A stretch of DNA of 64,000 nucleotides from Candidatus Gastranaerophilales bacterium (GTDB lineage: Bacteria > Cyanobacteriota > Vampirovibrionia > Gastranaerophilales > Gastranaerophilaceae): contig CALVEG010000007.1 in assembly GCA_944326525.1 (NCBI GenBank), forward strand, positions 1 to 64,000, given 5' to 3'. Under the pieces are notes generated by a model. That model was not told where the DNA came from, did no database searches, and was given only the letters and a program-made list of their open reading frames with translations. Position 1 is the stretch's first letter. Each line of letters starts with the position of its first letter. The translations under genes were made by a program, and so were the position numbers. Positions 11,501 through 19,763 of this stretch are shown one piece after another.

Positions 11501-11810
11501 CTACCTTGAAATATATTGTCAATGAATAACTTCCATCGTATGAGGTCGATGTCATATATGTCATATTTTCAACACCATTCAACTTGTTTTCCAAAACAGT
11601 TGCAACTGTTGATTCTATAACCTCTGCACTCGCACCTTGATACGTAGCTGAAACCCTTACCTGAGGCGGGGTTACTTCAGGATAACTCTCCTGTTTTAGA
11701 CCAAGCAAAGAAATAAGTCCCAATAATACTATACATATTGATATTACAAGCGCAAATCTTGGCTTTTTTATAAAAATATAAAGTTCTTCCTTATTTAGTA
11801 TTTTCTTCAT
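8550..11810 (-). CDS. RND efflux transporter, AcrB/HAE1 family
   Basis: 1086 residues, slightly longer than AcrB (1049). It has the full RND layout: TM1 near residues 15-35, a porter domain, TM2-6 near 340-500, a second large periplasmic loop of about 590-900, and TM8-12 to about 1065. The proton-relay acidic pair is in [13 protein letters not shown] of TM4. The matching lysine is in [14 protein letters not shown] of TM10. AcrB-type members pump hydrophobic or amphiphilic compounds using the proton gradient. The start overlaps the adaptor gene by 20 bases and the stop overlaps the tolC-like gene by 4. The substrate cannot be told from sequence. Confidence 0.95.
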   Translation of the reverse strand: MKKILNKEELYIFIKKPRFALVISICIVLLGLISLLGLKQESYPEVTPPQVRVSATYQGASAEVIESTVATVLENKLNGVENMTYMTSTSYDGSYSLTIYFKVGTDKNINLMNVQNLIQRVQSQLPEDVQRTGVTAISRSSGSGAIILTLYPESGDWNQLDLTNYGSIYIKDELKRVEGVADVMVFGGGNYSMRIWLDPQKMAGLNISTSEVKTAVTNQNTQVATGALGALPTDEKRALQITLKTPGRLDDVKEFENIIIRSNTDGSNVKLKDIARVELGAESYSNLGLVNGKPSAVVVISQLPDANIINLSKAVKAKVNEINGRLTNGIKILYVKDDADFIHESMKEVEFTILLTGLIVVIIIFLFLGDGMATLVPCATIPVSLIGTFFALKAMDMSINLLSLFALVLAVGVVVDDAIVVIENVKRHIDEGKSAIIATQLTMQEVGFALVAMALVLMAVFVPIVFMGGMTGVMYKQFAVCIAVSIAISAICALTLSPAMCSHFLGQEKKPHKLSSNPFVVKLEHIKERIGKKTLVAVEKFNEVFSKVEEFYMEYVVKFVHDKKLVAIFYSAILVLTLVCFKTISTGFIPDEDQGVLLATITLPDGASLQRTEEVSRKFTDQIRDIDGINESKLTVFGGDGAVNQSTVIIQLDDYAYRKIGPVEWVKRKINGKETDLSHEAILSKVRAVAGTTKEASIICFSPPAIMGMSMMGGFEFQMLSQGEHTPQEMESWANKLIAEANQDPSLSNVNTSFQANVPQYIVNIDYEKALAQNVDLQELYSTLSSLVGTYYINDFNKYDRVFKVQMQAESRFRDKATDLSGIYVKNKNGVMVPILSIVKLQQTVGTASITRYNQYKSVQIQGQQSAGKSSGDAMNAMEAVAKRVLPQDMTFDWSGTSAQEREASGQTFIIVSMALIFVYLFLVALYESYTIPVAVLLISPIAVLGALIFQMMINQAFDIYSQVGMITLIGLAAKQSILIVEFAKEEHEKHGLPVKEAAIKAAKLRFRAIMMTELAFIIGVMPMIFAQGAGANSRISVGSTVIGGMVAAATLGAVLTPAFYVIVQEFVDLFPKKEITEKDLEISVK

Positions 11811-12972
11811 CGACTTTTACCTGTTTATCTTCCACTGCTTTTTTCTGAATCGGTTTAAGTTTTTGCCCTTCTGCGACAATATTTTGTATACCTGATACAA
11901 CAATTACGTCATCTAAATTAAGACCACTATCAACTACCCAATTGTTATTTATATCATCTGATACTTTTATGTTTTTTCTGACAGCCTTGTCATCCTCAAT
12001 TGCCCATACATAATAACCGCTCATTGCATCACCTTTTGTGCATGACTGCGGAACTGTTAAATATTTAACAACTTTCGGCGCTACAAGTTCTACTTTCATA
12101 TAATCCCCAGGTATAAGCCATTTTTTAGAATTGTCAAATGTTGCTCTTAATGTAACCGAACCTGAATCTACATCAATTTTGTTATCTACAAAATTGATTC
12201 TTCCAATTTTGTCATACCAAGAACCGCCTGTAAATTGAACTTTCACATCTACATCTTTCAATTCGTTACTTGCTCTTAAAAGTTTTACAAAATCTGCGCT
12301 CTTTATGCTGAAAGTAACGTATACAGGATCTACACTTGAAATATTTACTAATCCTCCTGATGTTGCGGTTACATAGTTACCTTCTGTTATATTAACTTTA
12401 CCTATTCTTCCGTCTATCGGTGATTTAATTGATGTATAACCAAGGTTAAGTTTTGCAAGTTCCAACTGCTGTTTTGCAGCATCTAACAATGCTCTGTATT
12501 GATTTCTTGATGCCAAACTTGAATCTGCATCAGATCTGCTTATCAAATCTTCTTTTACCAATGCATTTGCTCTGTTTAACTCCTGTTGTGCATTCTTTAA
12601 CAAAGCCTCATACTGGTTTACATTTGCCTGGCTGTTGTTAACTTCATATTGATATTCCTTTGGATCAATCTGAAATAATAGCTGACCTTTCTTTACAAAA
12701 TCCCCTTCTTTAAAATATTTCTTTATTAAAAATCCGGGAACTCTTGCCACCAAATCTACTGAATATTGTGCTTCTACTCTTCCAGTTGCTTCGGCCGAAA
12801 CATTAACCTCTTCTATATGAGGAGTTGAAACTTCTACTTCTTTTGGCATCATCATTAGCTGCTTTTGTATCATGCCGGCAATATAACCTGATGTTTTGTT
12901 ATATATTATGGGAACAATAATTACTAGCAAGACTAATATTGCAAGCTTTTTCCTTGTCATCTTTAATTTCAT
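11791..12972 (-). CDS. periplasmic adaptor (membrane fusion) protein of RND pump
   Basis: 393 residues. I start at the ATG at 12972 (MKLKMTRKK) because GGAGAG lies 5 bases before it; an in-frame TTG at 12984 would place that ribosome site inside the gene. An N-terminal anchor helix (about 8-27) is followed by a biotinyl-lipoyl-like half ([24 protein letters not shown]), an alpha-hairpin of about 95-165, the second lipoyl half ([18 protein letters not shown]) and beta-barrel and membrane-proximal domains. The family bridges the RND pump and the TolC channel. It is the first gene of the operon. The C-terminal tail overlaps the RND start. Confidence 0.93.
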   Translation of the reverse strand: MKLKMTRKKLAILVLLVIIVPIIYNKTSGYIAGMIQKQLMMMPKEVEVSTPHIEEVNVSAEATGRVEAQYSVDLVARVPGFLIKKYFKEGDFVKKGQLLFQIDPKEYQYEVNNSQANVNQYEALLKNAQQELNRANALVKEDLISRSDADSSLASRNQYRALLDAAKQQLELAKLNLGYTSIKSPIDGRIGKVNITEGNYVTATSGGLVNISSVDPVYVTFSIKSADFVKLLRASNELKDVDVKVQFTGGSWYDKIGRINFVDNKIDVDSGSVTLRATFDNSKKWLIPGDYMKVELVAPKVVKYLTVPQSCTKGDAMSGYYVWAIEDDKAVRKNIKVSDDINNNWVVDSGLNLDDVIVVSGIQNIVAEGQKLKPIQKKAVEDKQVKVDEENTK

Positions 12973-13016
12973 AATTCTCTCCAACTTAGTTAAATACAGT
13001 ATTTCGTCCTAAATTT

Positions 13017-13046
13017 ATCGTAAAATATTTAAGTTAACACTGTCAA
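13017..13046 (-). promoter_or_regulatory. probable promoter of the RND efflux operon
   Basis: On the minus strand TTGACA (13046-13041) stands 18 bases before TACGAT (13022-13017), about 45 bases upstream of the adaptor ATG. The -35 is consensus and the -10 is moderate. The ArsR-type gene lies just upstream on the same strand, so read-through from it is also possible. Confidence 0.5.
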
Positions 13047-13111
13047 TAAAATCAAAAGAATATCCATTATTTGGAGTATATTTAATTGCCTGCTTAAAAT
13101 ATTTATCTTAC

Positions 13112-13462
13112 TTATTCACAAACGTGCTCTAAAGCTTTTTCTAAAATCGTTTTCACGTGAAAATCATTAAGCGCATAATAAACATTCTTGCCTTTTTTTG
13201 TTGATTTAACAAGCTTTGCTATCCTTAAAACTTTCAACTGATGCGAAACCGCCGATTTTGTCATATTCAACAAAACCGCCAAATCCCCTACACACATCTC
13301 ACTTTCTTCCAATGCCCACAAAAGCTGAATCCTTGTACTATCACCCATTACCTTAAAAAAATCCGACAATTCATACAATATATTCATATCAGGCATATTC
13401 GGCCGAACTTTTTCTACTATATCTATATTTATTGCTTCACAATCAGTTTGTCTGTTTTCCAT
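13112..13462 (-). CDS. SmtB/ArsR-family zinc-type metal sensor repressor
   Basis: 116 residues with a winged helix HTH (STRIQLLWALEESEMCVGDLAVLLNMTKSAVSHQLKVLR). The alpha5 metal site of SmtB/CzrA is intact: D-x-H, then H and E in DFHVKTILEKALEHVCE, at the same spacing as SmtB D104, H106, H117 and E120. This points to Zn(II) (or Co) sensing. A cysteine in MCVGD resembles the alpha3 site, but the second Cys of cadmium/lead CadC is missing there. It is divergent from the ZntA-like ATPase and the two share a control region, so it should repress both and release DNA when metal binds. The ATG at 13462 has no ribosome binding site; a -10 box sits 6 bases upstream. Confidence 0.9.
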   Translation of the reverse strand: MENRQTDCEAINIDIVEKVRPNMPDMNILYELSDFFKVMGDSTRIQLLWALEESEMCVGDLAVLLNMTKSAVSHQLKVLRIAKLVKSTKKGKNVYYALNDFHVKTILEKALEHVCE

Positions 13463-13468
13463 ATCATT

Positions 13469-13497
13469 ATATTATCATTAATTGAACAATTGCTCAA
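13469..13497 (-). promoter_or_regulatory. promoter of the SmtB-like repressor, likely leaderless
   Basis: On the minus strand TTGAGC (13497-13492), a 17-base spacer and an extended -10 TGaTAATAT (TAATAT at 13474-13469) end 6 bases before the ATG. Transcription would begin at or within one base of the start codon. The -35 lies inside the operator at 13482-13497, which fits autorepression. Confidence 0.55.
13482..13497. promoter_or_regulatory. SmtB-type operator 1
   Basis: TTGAACAATTGCTCAA is an imperfect palindrome of the SmtB/ZiaR type (TGAACA-x2-TGTTCA core with one arm mismatch). It covers the -35 of the repressor promoter. Confidence 0.75.
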
Positions 13498-13535
13498 CTA
13501 TTGTAAATTTTTATTGCACTTTATACTAATAAATC

Positions 13536-13565
13536 TTGACAGTTGAACAGTTGTTCAATTATAAT
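13536..13565 (+). promoter_or_regulatory. promoter of the ZntA-like ATPase gene
   Basis: Consensus TTGACA (13536-13541) and consensus TATAAT (13560-13565) are separated by 18 bases. An SmtB-type palindrome fills the spacer. ATG follows at 13596 with GAGG at 13584-13587. A frame that opens with the TTG at 13536 would be translating the -35 box and is not the real start. Confidence 0.9.
13543..13558. promoter_or_regulatory. SmtB-type operator 2
   Basis: TTGAACAGTTGTTCAA is palindromic except for its two central bases. It matches the SmtB/ZiaR family operator core TGAACA-N2-TGTTCA and lies wholly between the -35 and -10 boxes of the ATPase promoter. A bound repressor would block polymerase. Confidence 0.85.
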
Positions 13566-13595
13566 ATTAATGTATACATTTTTGAGGTTTTTAAT

Positions 13596-15512
13596 ATGTG
13601 CCAACATCATCACGAAAATTGCATCAACAAACACTTAGAACACGATTGCCACAACCATTCCCACGAAGATGAAGGAGATTTTAGTACACTAAAAATATTC
13701 ACAGCTATCGTAATTTTTGCATTTGCTTTTATTCCGATATTACCTGAATTTTTAAAAATTTCACTTTTCATAATCTCATACCTTATTGCAGGTTATGAAG
13801 TTTTGCGCACAGCGTTAAAAAATATCTTAAAAGGTGATTTTTTTGACGAAAACTTTTTAATGGGAATTGCGACAATAGGTGCAATTGCAATAGGTGAATA
13901 TCCTGAGGCTGTGATGGTCATGGTTTTATATCAGATTGGCGAATATTATCAGCATAAAGCTGTTGAAAAATCACGCAGATCTGTTACTGAGCTTATGGAC
14001 ATAAGACCTGATTACGCAAATATTGAAATTGCGGGGCAGCTAGTTAAAAAATCTCCAAATGAGATTAAAGTCGGAGATATTATAACGGTTTGTGCCGGAG
14101 AAAAAATTCCTCTTGACGGTTTAATAACAGAAGGAGAAGCATACATCGACACTTCTGCCTTAACAGGAGAATCAATCCCTAAAAACGTAAAATCAGGTGA
14201 TGAAGTTATAAGCGGAAGCATAAATCTTAACGGACTTATTAAAATAAAAGTCACAAAAGAATTTAAAAACTCTACGGTTTCTAAAATTCTTGAACTTGTA
14301 GAACAGGCAAGTGCAAAGAAATCAAAAGCAGAAAATTTCATCACAAAATTTGCCAGATACTACACACCTTTGGTGGTAATTGGTGCTATTTTGGTGGCAA
14401 TTTTACCTCCTTTATTTTTTGGAGGAGAGTTAGAAGTTTGGGTTCAAAGAGCCTTAATTTTTCTTGTCATATCATGCCCATGCGCACTTGTAATCTCCGT
14501 ACCTTTAGGATTTTTTGCAGGAATCGGAGGTGCATCAAGAAACGGAATTCTTGTTAAAGGAAGTTGTTATTTAGAAGCTTTGTCAAAACCTGATTCTGTT
14601 GTTTTTGACAAAACGGGAACTTTAACCCAAGGTGTTTTTAGAGTAACCGAAATTATGCCGGAAAACGGAATTAACAAAGACGAACTTTTAAAAGCATCTG
14701 CCTATGCTGAAAATTATTCTAACCATCCAATTGCTCAATCTTTAAAAAAAGCTTACGGAAAAGAAATTAATACAAATGAAATTAAAGAAGTAACAGAAAT
14801 TGCCGGATGCGGAATTAAAGCAAATATAAACGGAGATGAAATTCTTACGGGCAACACTAAACTTATGGCGCAATTTTCAATTACAATACCTGAAGTTCAA
14901 GAAACTGGAACTATTGTTTACACAGCAAAAAACAACAAATTCATAGGTTATATAGTAATTACAGATATTATAAAAGAGGATTCTAAAGCCACAATTGACG
15001 GGCTAAAAAATCTTAATATAAAAACAACTATGCTTACTGGCGACAATTACGAAACCGCAAGAAAAACAGCAGAAGTATTAGGTATAAACAACTTTTATGC
15101 ACACCTTCTCCCTGAAGATAAAGTTACAAAAATTGAAAATATAATAAATTCAAAAAACAAAAATAAAACGGTAATTTTTGTAGGCGACGGAATCAACGAT
15201 GCACCTGTTTTAACCAGAGCCGATGCTGGAATTGCAATGGGCGGGCTTGGTTCTGATGCGGCAATTGAGGCCGCTGACGTTGTAATTATGAACGACAATC
15301 CGTCTAAAATCCTTTTGGCTATAAAAATTGCAAAAAAAACCATCTCAATTGTCAAACAAAACATCACCTTTGCACTTGTCATAAAAGCTTTATTTCTAAT
15401 TCTTGGTTCTATCGGAATGATGAGTATGTGGGGTGCTGTATTTGCCGATGTAGGAGTTGCTCTTATTGCCGTATTAAATTCTCTGAGAGCCTTAAGGGTT
15501 CGTTTGAATTAG
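13596..15512 (+). CDS. zntA: Zn/Cd/Pb-exporting P1B-2 ATPase, ZntA type
   Basis: 638 residues from the ATG at 13596. The N-terminus is His/Cys-rich (MCQHHHENC, then several HxH) in place of a full heavy-metal-associated domain, and probably binds zinc. Core motifs are TGES, CPC in TM6 (about residue 294), DKTGTLT with the phosphorylated Asp (about 338), the N-domain HP (NHPIAQS), TGDN and GDGINDAP (about 530). TM7 has Lys in NITFALVIKALF and TM8 has Asp in FADVGVALIAVLNSLRALR. These two residues mark Zn/Cd/Pb pumps (ZntA K693 and D714). It exports metal from the cytoplasm and is controlled by the divergent SmtB-like repressor. Its last 50 bases overlap the convergent MlaA-fusion gene. Confidence 0.93.
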   Translation: MCQHHHENCINKHLEHDCHNHSHEDEGDFSTLKIFTAIVIFAFAFIPILPEFLKISLFIISYLIAGYEVLRTALKNILKGDFFDENFLMGIATIGAIAIGEYPEAVMVMVLYQIGEYYQHKAVEKSRRSVTELMDIRPDYANIEIAGQLVKKSPNEIKVGDIITVCAGEKIPLDGLITEGEAYIDTSALTGESIPKNVKSGDEVISGSINLNGLIKIKVTKEFKNSTVSKILELVEQASAKKSKAENFITKFARYYTPLVVIGAILVAILPPLFFGGELEVWVQRALIFLVISCPCALVISVPLGFFAGIGGASRNGILVKGSCYLEALSKPDSVVFDKTGTLTQGVFRVTEIMPENGINKDELLKASAYAENYSNHPIAQSLKKAYGKEINTNEIKEVTEIAGCGIKANINGDEILTGNTKLMAQFSITIPEVQETGTIVYTAKNNKFIGYIVITDIIKEDSKATIDGLKNLNIKTTMLTGDNYETARKTAEVLGINNFYAHLLPEDKVTKIENIINSKNKNKTVIFVGDGINDAPVLTRADAGIAMGGLGSDAAIEAADVVIMNDNPSKILLAIKIAKKTISIVKQNITFALVIKALFLILGSIGMMSMWGAVFADVGVALIAVLNSLRALRVRLN

Positions 15513-17676
15513 AACGTGATATTTCTGATTTTAAAAGAGATAAAAATTCCTCTCTGTACATAAACCCCAAATGCGCGCCGTTATCAAGATACAAAGACTT
15601 TTTACCCGTATAAAGTTTAAGCTTTTTTAATTGCTGTGAACTTGTCAGATAATCATTCACAGAATGAAAAATTATATAATTATCAGCGTTTTTAAGATAA
15701 TCAGATATTGAATGCAAACTTGTTATATATTCCAAATCAGCCAAATCGCTAAAATTATCTTTTAATAGATATCTTTTTGCATAATCTTCAAAACTCATAT
15801 TATTAATTTGCAAATAAAGTTCTTTTTTATCAGTTATATTATCTTTTTCAAGTGTATAAACCAAATCGGAAAGCTTTTGATGCATAATAAACCCTGTGAT
15901 TAATTTTGCCTCGTATTCAGTAAAAGGAAGTTTGTCAATTTTAAAATCTTTATCACTATCTTGTTTGTTAGCAAGTTGAATTATCTTAGATGCAGTAATT
16001 GCAACCCTGTCTTTTAAATTGTCAGGATTTTCATTCCAATCATCCGCAATTTTATCAAATTCTTTCATTGCATATATCAATTCAACAGGCGGACAAATCG
16101 AAATGTATTTTGAAATATTTAAAGTATTATTTTGAAACTCCTTATTTGCCAGAAAAAGTGCCATCAATCCGCCTAATGATGTTCCAATTACAACCCTGTC
16201 ACTAAAAGTATATTCATATTTATCTTGCAAAAGTTCAACAGCCTTGTGAAGAACAATTTTTAAATAATCAGCATCAACAGACGGAATCCCAGGATAATAC
16301 CCTTTCGGCATACTTTTAGCAAACTCCCACTGAAATGAACTCCCTAAAATTACGGCAGAATACCCCATATCATAAAAAAACTTTGCAAGTAAAACCGAAT
16401 GCGAAGACATTATTCCTTCTCCAACTGATGGGAAAATAAATACAAGCGGTGATTTTTTTGTTTTCTTTTGAAGAATATATCTAAAATTATAATTATCTCT
16501 ACCTTCTTCTATATTTACAGATGCAATCTTGATTCTGTTTGCAAAACTTCTATTCCATATAGAAATTTCTGCCCATATCGACTCATCCACCCCGGGAAGT
16601 TCAAATAATGCCGTTCTCATGCTGTCAGTCACGGGATTCTGGGGATTGTAATCAAATAATATCTCATCAGCCATAAGCTGTGATTTTTCATCCTTATATG
16701 AATTCAATACCACTTCATCAATTTTGTCACCCGCATTCACAATATCTGTAATAGATAATTTTTCACCCTCTGGAGTTTCGCTTGCAACTGAAACAGCTTT
16801 TTCTGATAAATCATTTTCCGATAAATTCCGGCTGTCAGAATGGTTTTCAACATCCTCATTAACCAATTCAGGCTCTTTATCAAAATCAAATTTATCCACA
16901 GCCTCCTGATTGTTCATAACCTCAATCGCTGTATCCAAAACATCTTTTCTGTCATAATTTTTTTGTTTAATATAACTTTCAACCCCATAAAATTTTCTTG
17001 AAATATCATATGGGTCAGCAAAATTTGACTCAACCATTTTGATAAAAGGCTGCATATAGGAGGTTTTATTGACAAGAAGCCCCGCCTTAACCATAGCAAG
17101 CACAGGGGTTGCAATATAGCAAGAAGGATTTAAAGCTGCATCAAGTCCTCTGCCTAACAAGCCTCTAGGATTTGTACCGCTTAAAACCGGCACCACGATA
17201 TAAGGTCCAGATTTTACTTTGCATTTTGCAAAAGCTTGATCCATTGTTTCATCAGAAGGCATTATTTTAAAAAGGCTTTTTGCAGGGTCATACATCCCCC
17301 CAAGCCCGATTGTAGTATTTGTTAAAAACCTTAATGTTTCATTTTTGGAAGCTTCAAAATCCTTTTGTATTAAACTACTTACAAGCCTTGCAGGATATTC
17401 AATATTTAATGCAACTCCCTTAATCCTATCCATTCCGTATTTTGGCATAATGGAAGCCCATAATGTGTGTATAGGACGAATTGCATATTTATTTAAGCCG
17501 GAATTAAAATTGAACATCTTTCTGTTAAATTTTTCAAACTTGTCCCCGCCTAAATATTCATAAACATAATCAGGATAACGACAATCACCCTTTGGAAGCT
17601 CAGACGCAAAACCTGTATTGTAAATTCCGCAAACAAAAAATAAAATTAAATTTACAAATAAAATTCTGCCCTGCAT
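15463..17676 (-). CDS. MlaA (VacJ) domain fused to alpha/beta hydrolase
   Basis: 737 residues. A signal sequence (1-24, no lipobox) is followed by an MlaA domain of about 40-255 (FEKFNRKMFNFN, FLTNTTIGLGGMYDPA, GPYIVVPVLSGTNPRG). An acidic linker covers about 255-330. A predicted alpha/beta hydrolase follows from about 385, with nucleophile elbow GTSLGG (Ser near 500) and a late His in NGAHLGFM (near 702) that could complete the triad. MlaA normally removes phospholipids from the outer leaflet of the outer membrane and is about 250 residues, alone and lipid-anchored. Fusion to a hydrolase suggests lipid cleavage coupled to transport, which is inference. GGAG stands 6 bases before the ATG. An MlaD-like gene lies 1.5 kb away. 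Confidence 0.85.
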   Translation of the reverse strand: MQGRILFVNLILFFVCGIYNTGFASELPKGDCRYPDYVYEYLGGDKFEKFNRKMFNFNSGLNKYAIRPIHTLWASIMPKYGMDRIKGVALNIEYPARLVSSLIQKDFEASKNETLRFLTNTTIGLGGMYDPAKSLFKIMPSDETMDQAFAKCKVKSGPYIVVPVLSGTNPRGLLGRGLDAALNPSCYIATPVLAMVKAGLLVNKTSYMQPFIKMVESNFADPYDISRKFYGVESYIKQKNYDRKDVLDTAIEVMNNQEAVDKFDFDKEPELVNEDVENHSDSRNLSENDLSEKAVSVASETPEGEKLSITDIVNAGDKIDEVVLNSYKDEKSQLMADEILFDYNPQNPVTDSMRTALFELPGVDESIWAEISIWNRSFANRIKIASVNIEEGRDNYNFRYILQKKTKKSPLVFIFPSVGEGIMSSHSVLLAKFFYDMGYSAVILGSSFQWEFAKSMPKGYYPGIPSVDADYLKIVLHKAVELLQDKYEYTFSDRVVIGTSLGGLMALFLANKEFQNNTLNISKYISICPPVELIYAMKEFDKIADDWNENPDNLKDRVAITASKIIQLANKQDSDKDFKIDKLPFTEYEAKLITGFIMHQKLSDLVYTLEKDNITDKKELYLQINNMSFEDYAKRYLLKDNFSDLADLEYITSLHSISDYLKNADNYIIFHSVNDYLTSSQQLKKLKLYTGKKSLYLDNGAHLGFMYREEFLSLLKSEISRSNSNEPLRLSENLIRQ

Positions 17677-17774
17677 GAGTTCTCCAAAGTAACAAGATTA
17701 CCGAAATATTGTATTTTACTGGAATAAAAAAAAGATTACTCAATAGGATATTTTTTAAGACTAAAACCACATCA

Positions 17775-17799
17775 TAAAAAAATCCCCGCAAACGGGGAT
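17775..17799 (-). terminator. rho-independent terminator after the phosphorylase gene
   Basis: A 7-bp stem ATCCCCG/CGGGGAT with a CAAA loop (17782-17799) is followed on the minus strand by seven T (17781-17775). It ends transcription of the purine nucleoside phosphorylase gene. Confidence 0.85.
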
Positions 17800-17902
17800 A
17801 CCCTTACAATCGGTGGTAATTAATAGTAAATCAATTTCATAATACAAATGTAAGGCATGACTAACTTTTTGTCAAGAGTTTTTTCTCTTTTAAAAAAAAT
17901 AA

Positions 17903-18706
17903 TTAAACATTTTTAATTATTTCTTGCAAAAGGCTTTTAAATCTTGATTTAACGGCATTTGTAGTTTCGATAACTTCTGCGTGAGACAATTTTTGTGCAC
18001 CCTCTACACCGGCAGCAAGATTTGAGATACAGCTTATACCAAGAACCTTCATACCGCAGTAATTTGCAACAATTGCCTCAGGCACAGTAGACATTCCGAC
18101 AGCATCTGCGCCTAAAATTCCTGCCATTCTTATTTCTGCAGGTGTTTCGTAACTTGGCCCTGATGATGCAAAATAAACACCATGTTGAATCTTTATTCCC
18201 AAATTTTCAGCGCACTTGTCCGCAATTACTATTAATTCTTTTTTATAAATTTCGCTCATATCAGGAAATCTTTCACCTAAATCAGCATTGTTGGGCCCGA
18301 TTAGAGGGTTAGTCCCCATAAAATTTATATGATCTGTAATAATCATCAAATCAGAGGGCTTGAAATTTTTATTAACCCCGCCTGCCGCATTCGTTAAGAT
18401 AAGTGTTTTCACTCCAAGCTTTTTCATAACTTTTACAGGATAAGTAATTTCCTGCATAGAATGCCCTTCGTAAAAATGATTGCGTCCTTGCATCATAACA
18501 ACATTTTTGCCTGAAATTTCTGCAAAAACCAATCTGCCTTTATGCCCTTGAACAGTAGATTTCAAAAAATTCGGGATTTCAGAATAGTTAACCGCAACAT
18601 CACAATGTTCGTCAGCAAATTCACCCAATCCTGAACCTAAAATAATCCCGATTTCAGGAATTAAACCATTTGTTTTACTATTTATAAAATTCAAAGTATT
18701 TTCCAT
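17903..18706 (-). CDS. purine nucleoside phosphorylase (class II, trimeric type)
   Basis: 267 residues. The start is the ATG at 18706, because AAGGGGAG stands 5 bases before it; the longer frame to 18760 has no such signal. Motifs are GSGLGEFAD near the N-terminus, QGRNHFYEGHSMQEI, LTNAAGGVN (purine and phosphate site), SGPSYETPAEIRM and VGMSTVPEAIVA. The family cleaves inosine, guanosine or xanthosine with phosphate in purine salvage in the cytoplasm. A perfect inverted repeat separates it from the upstream omega-like gene on the same strand, and a terminator follows it. Confidence 0.92.
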   Translation of the reverse strand: MENTLNFINSKTNGLIPEIGIILGSGLGEFADEHCDVAVNYSEIPNFLKSTVQGHKGRLVFAEISGKNVVMMQGRNHFYEGHSMQEITYPVKVMKKLGVKTLILTNAAGGVNKNFKPSDLMIITDHINFMGTNPLIGPNNADLGERFPDMSEIYKKELIVIADKCAENLGIKIQHGVYFASSGPSYETPAEIRMAGILGADAVGMSTVPEAIVANYCGMKVLGISCISNLAAGVEGAQKLSHAEVIETTNAVKSRFKSLLQEIIKNV

Positions 18707-18736
18707 ATAAACTCCCCTTAAATCTAATTTTGACAC

Positions 18737-18778
18737 AATAATGCACAAAAGTTCAAACAAAAACCTTTGTGCATTATT
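18737..18778. repeat. 13-bp perfect inverted repeat between rpoZ-like and phosphorylase genes
   Basis: AATAATGCACAAA (18737-18749) and TTTGTGCATTATT (18766-18778) are exact complements with a 16-base loop. No T run follows on either strand, so it is not a standard terminator. It could be an mRNA processing or stabilising hairpin between two cotranscribed genes. Confidence 0.7.
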
Positions 18779-18787
18779 AAAACTTAA

Positions 18788-19027
18788 CTAACCAACAAGT
18801 CTGTTGTCATCCGCCTCTGAAGCTTTAACCATAATGGCATGCTCAACCGGATTTTCTTTTGTATAACCTGTATCGTAATTTTCTTCAAAACCAAAGTCAT
18901 CGTGAGCTTTCTTAGCCTGATTTTCGTCAACAAGCTTCTTAGCAAGTTCAGCAATTTCATAAACAAGCTGATATCTGTTGTCTGTATTTTCGTTTAAGTC
19001 CCACGCTACTTTTATAATCTGTTCCAT
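18788..19027 (-). CDS. rpoZ: probable RNA polymerase omega subunit
   Basis: 79 residues from the ATG at 19027, with GAGG 9 bases before it; a TTG-initiated longer form lacks support. NRYQLVYEIAELAKKLVDE resembles the omega signature NRYxLVxxAxxRAxxL. PVEHAIMVKASEADDNRL resembles the C-terminal part of cyanobacterial-type omega (KPVxxAIxE...). Omega helps assemble and stabilise RNA polymerase. The call is by short motif and size only. It lies directly upstream of the purine phosphorylase on the same strand. Confidence 0.6.
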   Translation of the reverse strand: MEQIIKVAWDLNENTDNRYQLVYEIAELAKKLVDENQAKKAHDDFGFEENYDTGYTKENPVEHAIMVKASEADDNRLVG

Positions 19028-19124
19028 AAATGTAAACCTCACATACAATCTTTATAATATTTAATTATTTTAATATTATAATACAATTTTTAATTTTGCA
19101 AGTGGCAAAAAACATGTGTTCATG

Positions 19125-19130
19125 TATAAT
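19125..19130 (+). promoter_or_regulatory. -10 box of the MlaD-like gene, likely leaderless
   Basis: Consensus TATAAT ends 6 bases before the ATG at 19137 (aaaggc between them). A TTGCAA at 19096-19101 is too far (23 bases) to be a good -35. No ribosome site at proper spacing precedes the ATG. Confidence 0.5.
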
Positions 19131-19136
19131 AAAGGC

Positions 19137-19763
19137 ATGGTTAAACATTTCAAACTGCATTTATACGCTTGGATAGAGTTTTTAATTTGGCTTATCATAT
19201 TGAGTTTGACCATATTTGGCATTAAGATTCACAATTATCACAAATCGCAGGAATTAAAGACATATCAAATTTTCATGCCTGATGTTGATGGAATGATAGT
19301 AGGCTCCCCTGTTAAATTTATGGGCGTTCAGGTCGGTTATGTACAAAAAATAAACATCGTAAACAACAACGTATACGTAAAATTTGTTATTACAGAAAAA
19401 GATGTAACAATTCCGCAAGGTTCTATAGCGACCGTAGAATTCAACGGACTAGGCGGTTCAAAATCTCTTGAAATTACCCAACCTACATCAGAAACCATTG
19501 CAACCAATAAAGTAATTGTCGTAAATCAACCTAAAAGGCTTCACGATTCCATGTTTCTTTTAAATGATATGTTTGATAAAATAGGAGCAATAGGAACTAA
19601 AAGTTCCTACTTTATGGAACAATTCGCAACCAATAACGGGAAACCAATTAACATAAATCCGTCATTAATTACACAAGAAATTAACAAAATAAACAATATT
19701 CTTGATAATATGGAAAACAAAAATCAGAAATTTAAGACAAAAATGAAGGAGTGGAAAAGATGA
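19137..19763 (+). CDS. MlaD/MCE-domain lipid-transport protein
   Basis: 208 residues. One N-terminal membrane helix (about 11-32) is followed by an MCE domain of about 42-125 (GMIVGSPVKFMGVQVGYVQKI, VEFNGLGGSKSLEI). MCE proteins form hexameric rings that carry phospholipids across the periplasm with an ABC transporter. The C-terminal part after about 130 is helical. No MlaE/MlaF genes are in the window; the partner at the outer membrane could be the MlaA fusion at 15463-17676. I choose the ATG at 19137; GTG 19116 and ATG 19122 are upstream options, but they overlap the -10 region. The stop overlaps the next ATG (ATGA). Confidence 0.82.
   Translation: MVKHFKLHLYAWIEFLIWLIILSLTIFGIKIHNYHKSQELKTYQIFMPDVDGMIVGSPVKFMGVQVGYVQKINIVNNNVYVKFVITEKDVTIPQGSIATVEFNGLGGSKSLEITQPTSETIATNKVIVVNQPKRLHDSMFLLNDMFDKIGAIGTKSSYFMEQFATNNGKPININPSLITQEINKINNILDNMENKNQKFKTKMKEWKR

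Noticed and set aside
12973..12984. TTG start for the efflux adaptor
   Set aside because: It would translate the GGAGAG ribosome site; the ATG at 12972 is properly spaced.
13536..13595. TTG start for the ZntA-like gene
   Set aside because: The TTG is the first three bases of a consensus -35 box; the ATG at 13596 has its own ribosome site.
14012..14344. 110-codon minus-strand frame inside the ZntA-like gene
   Set aside because: Shadow of a gene with all P-type ATPase motifs; no ribosome site or family.
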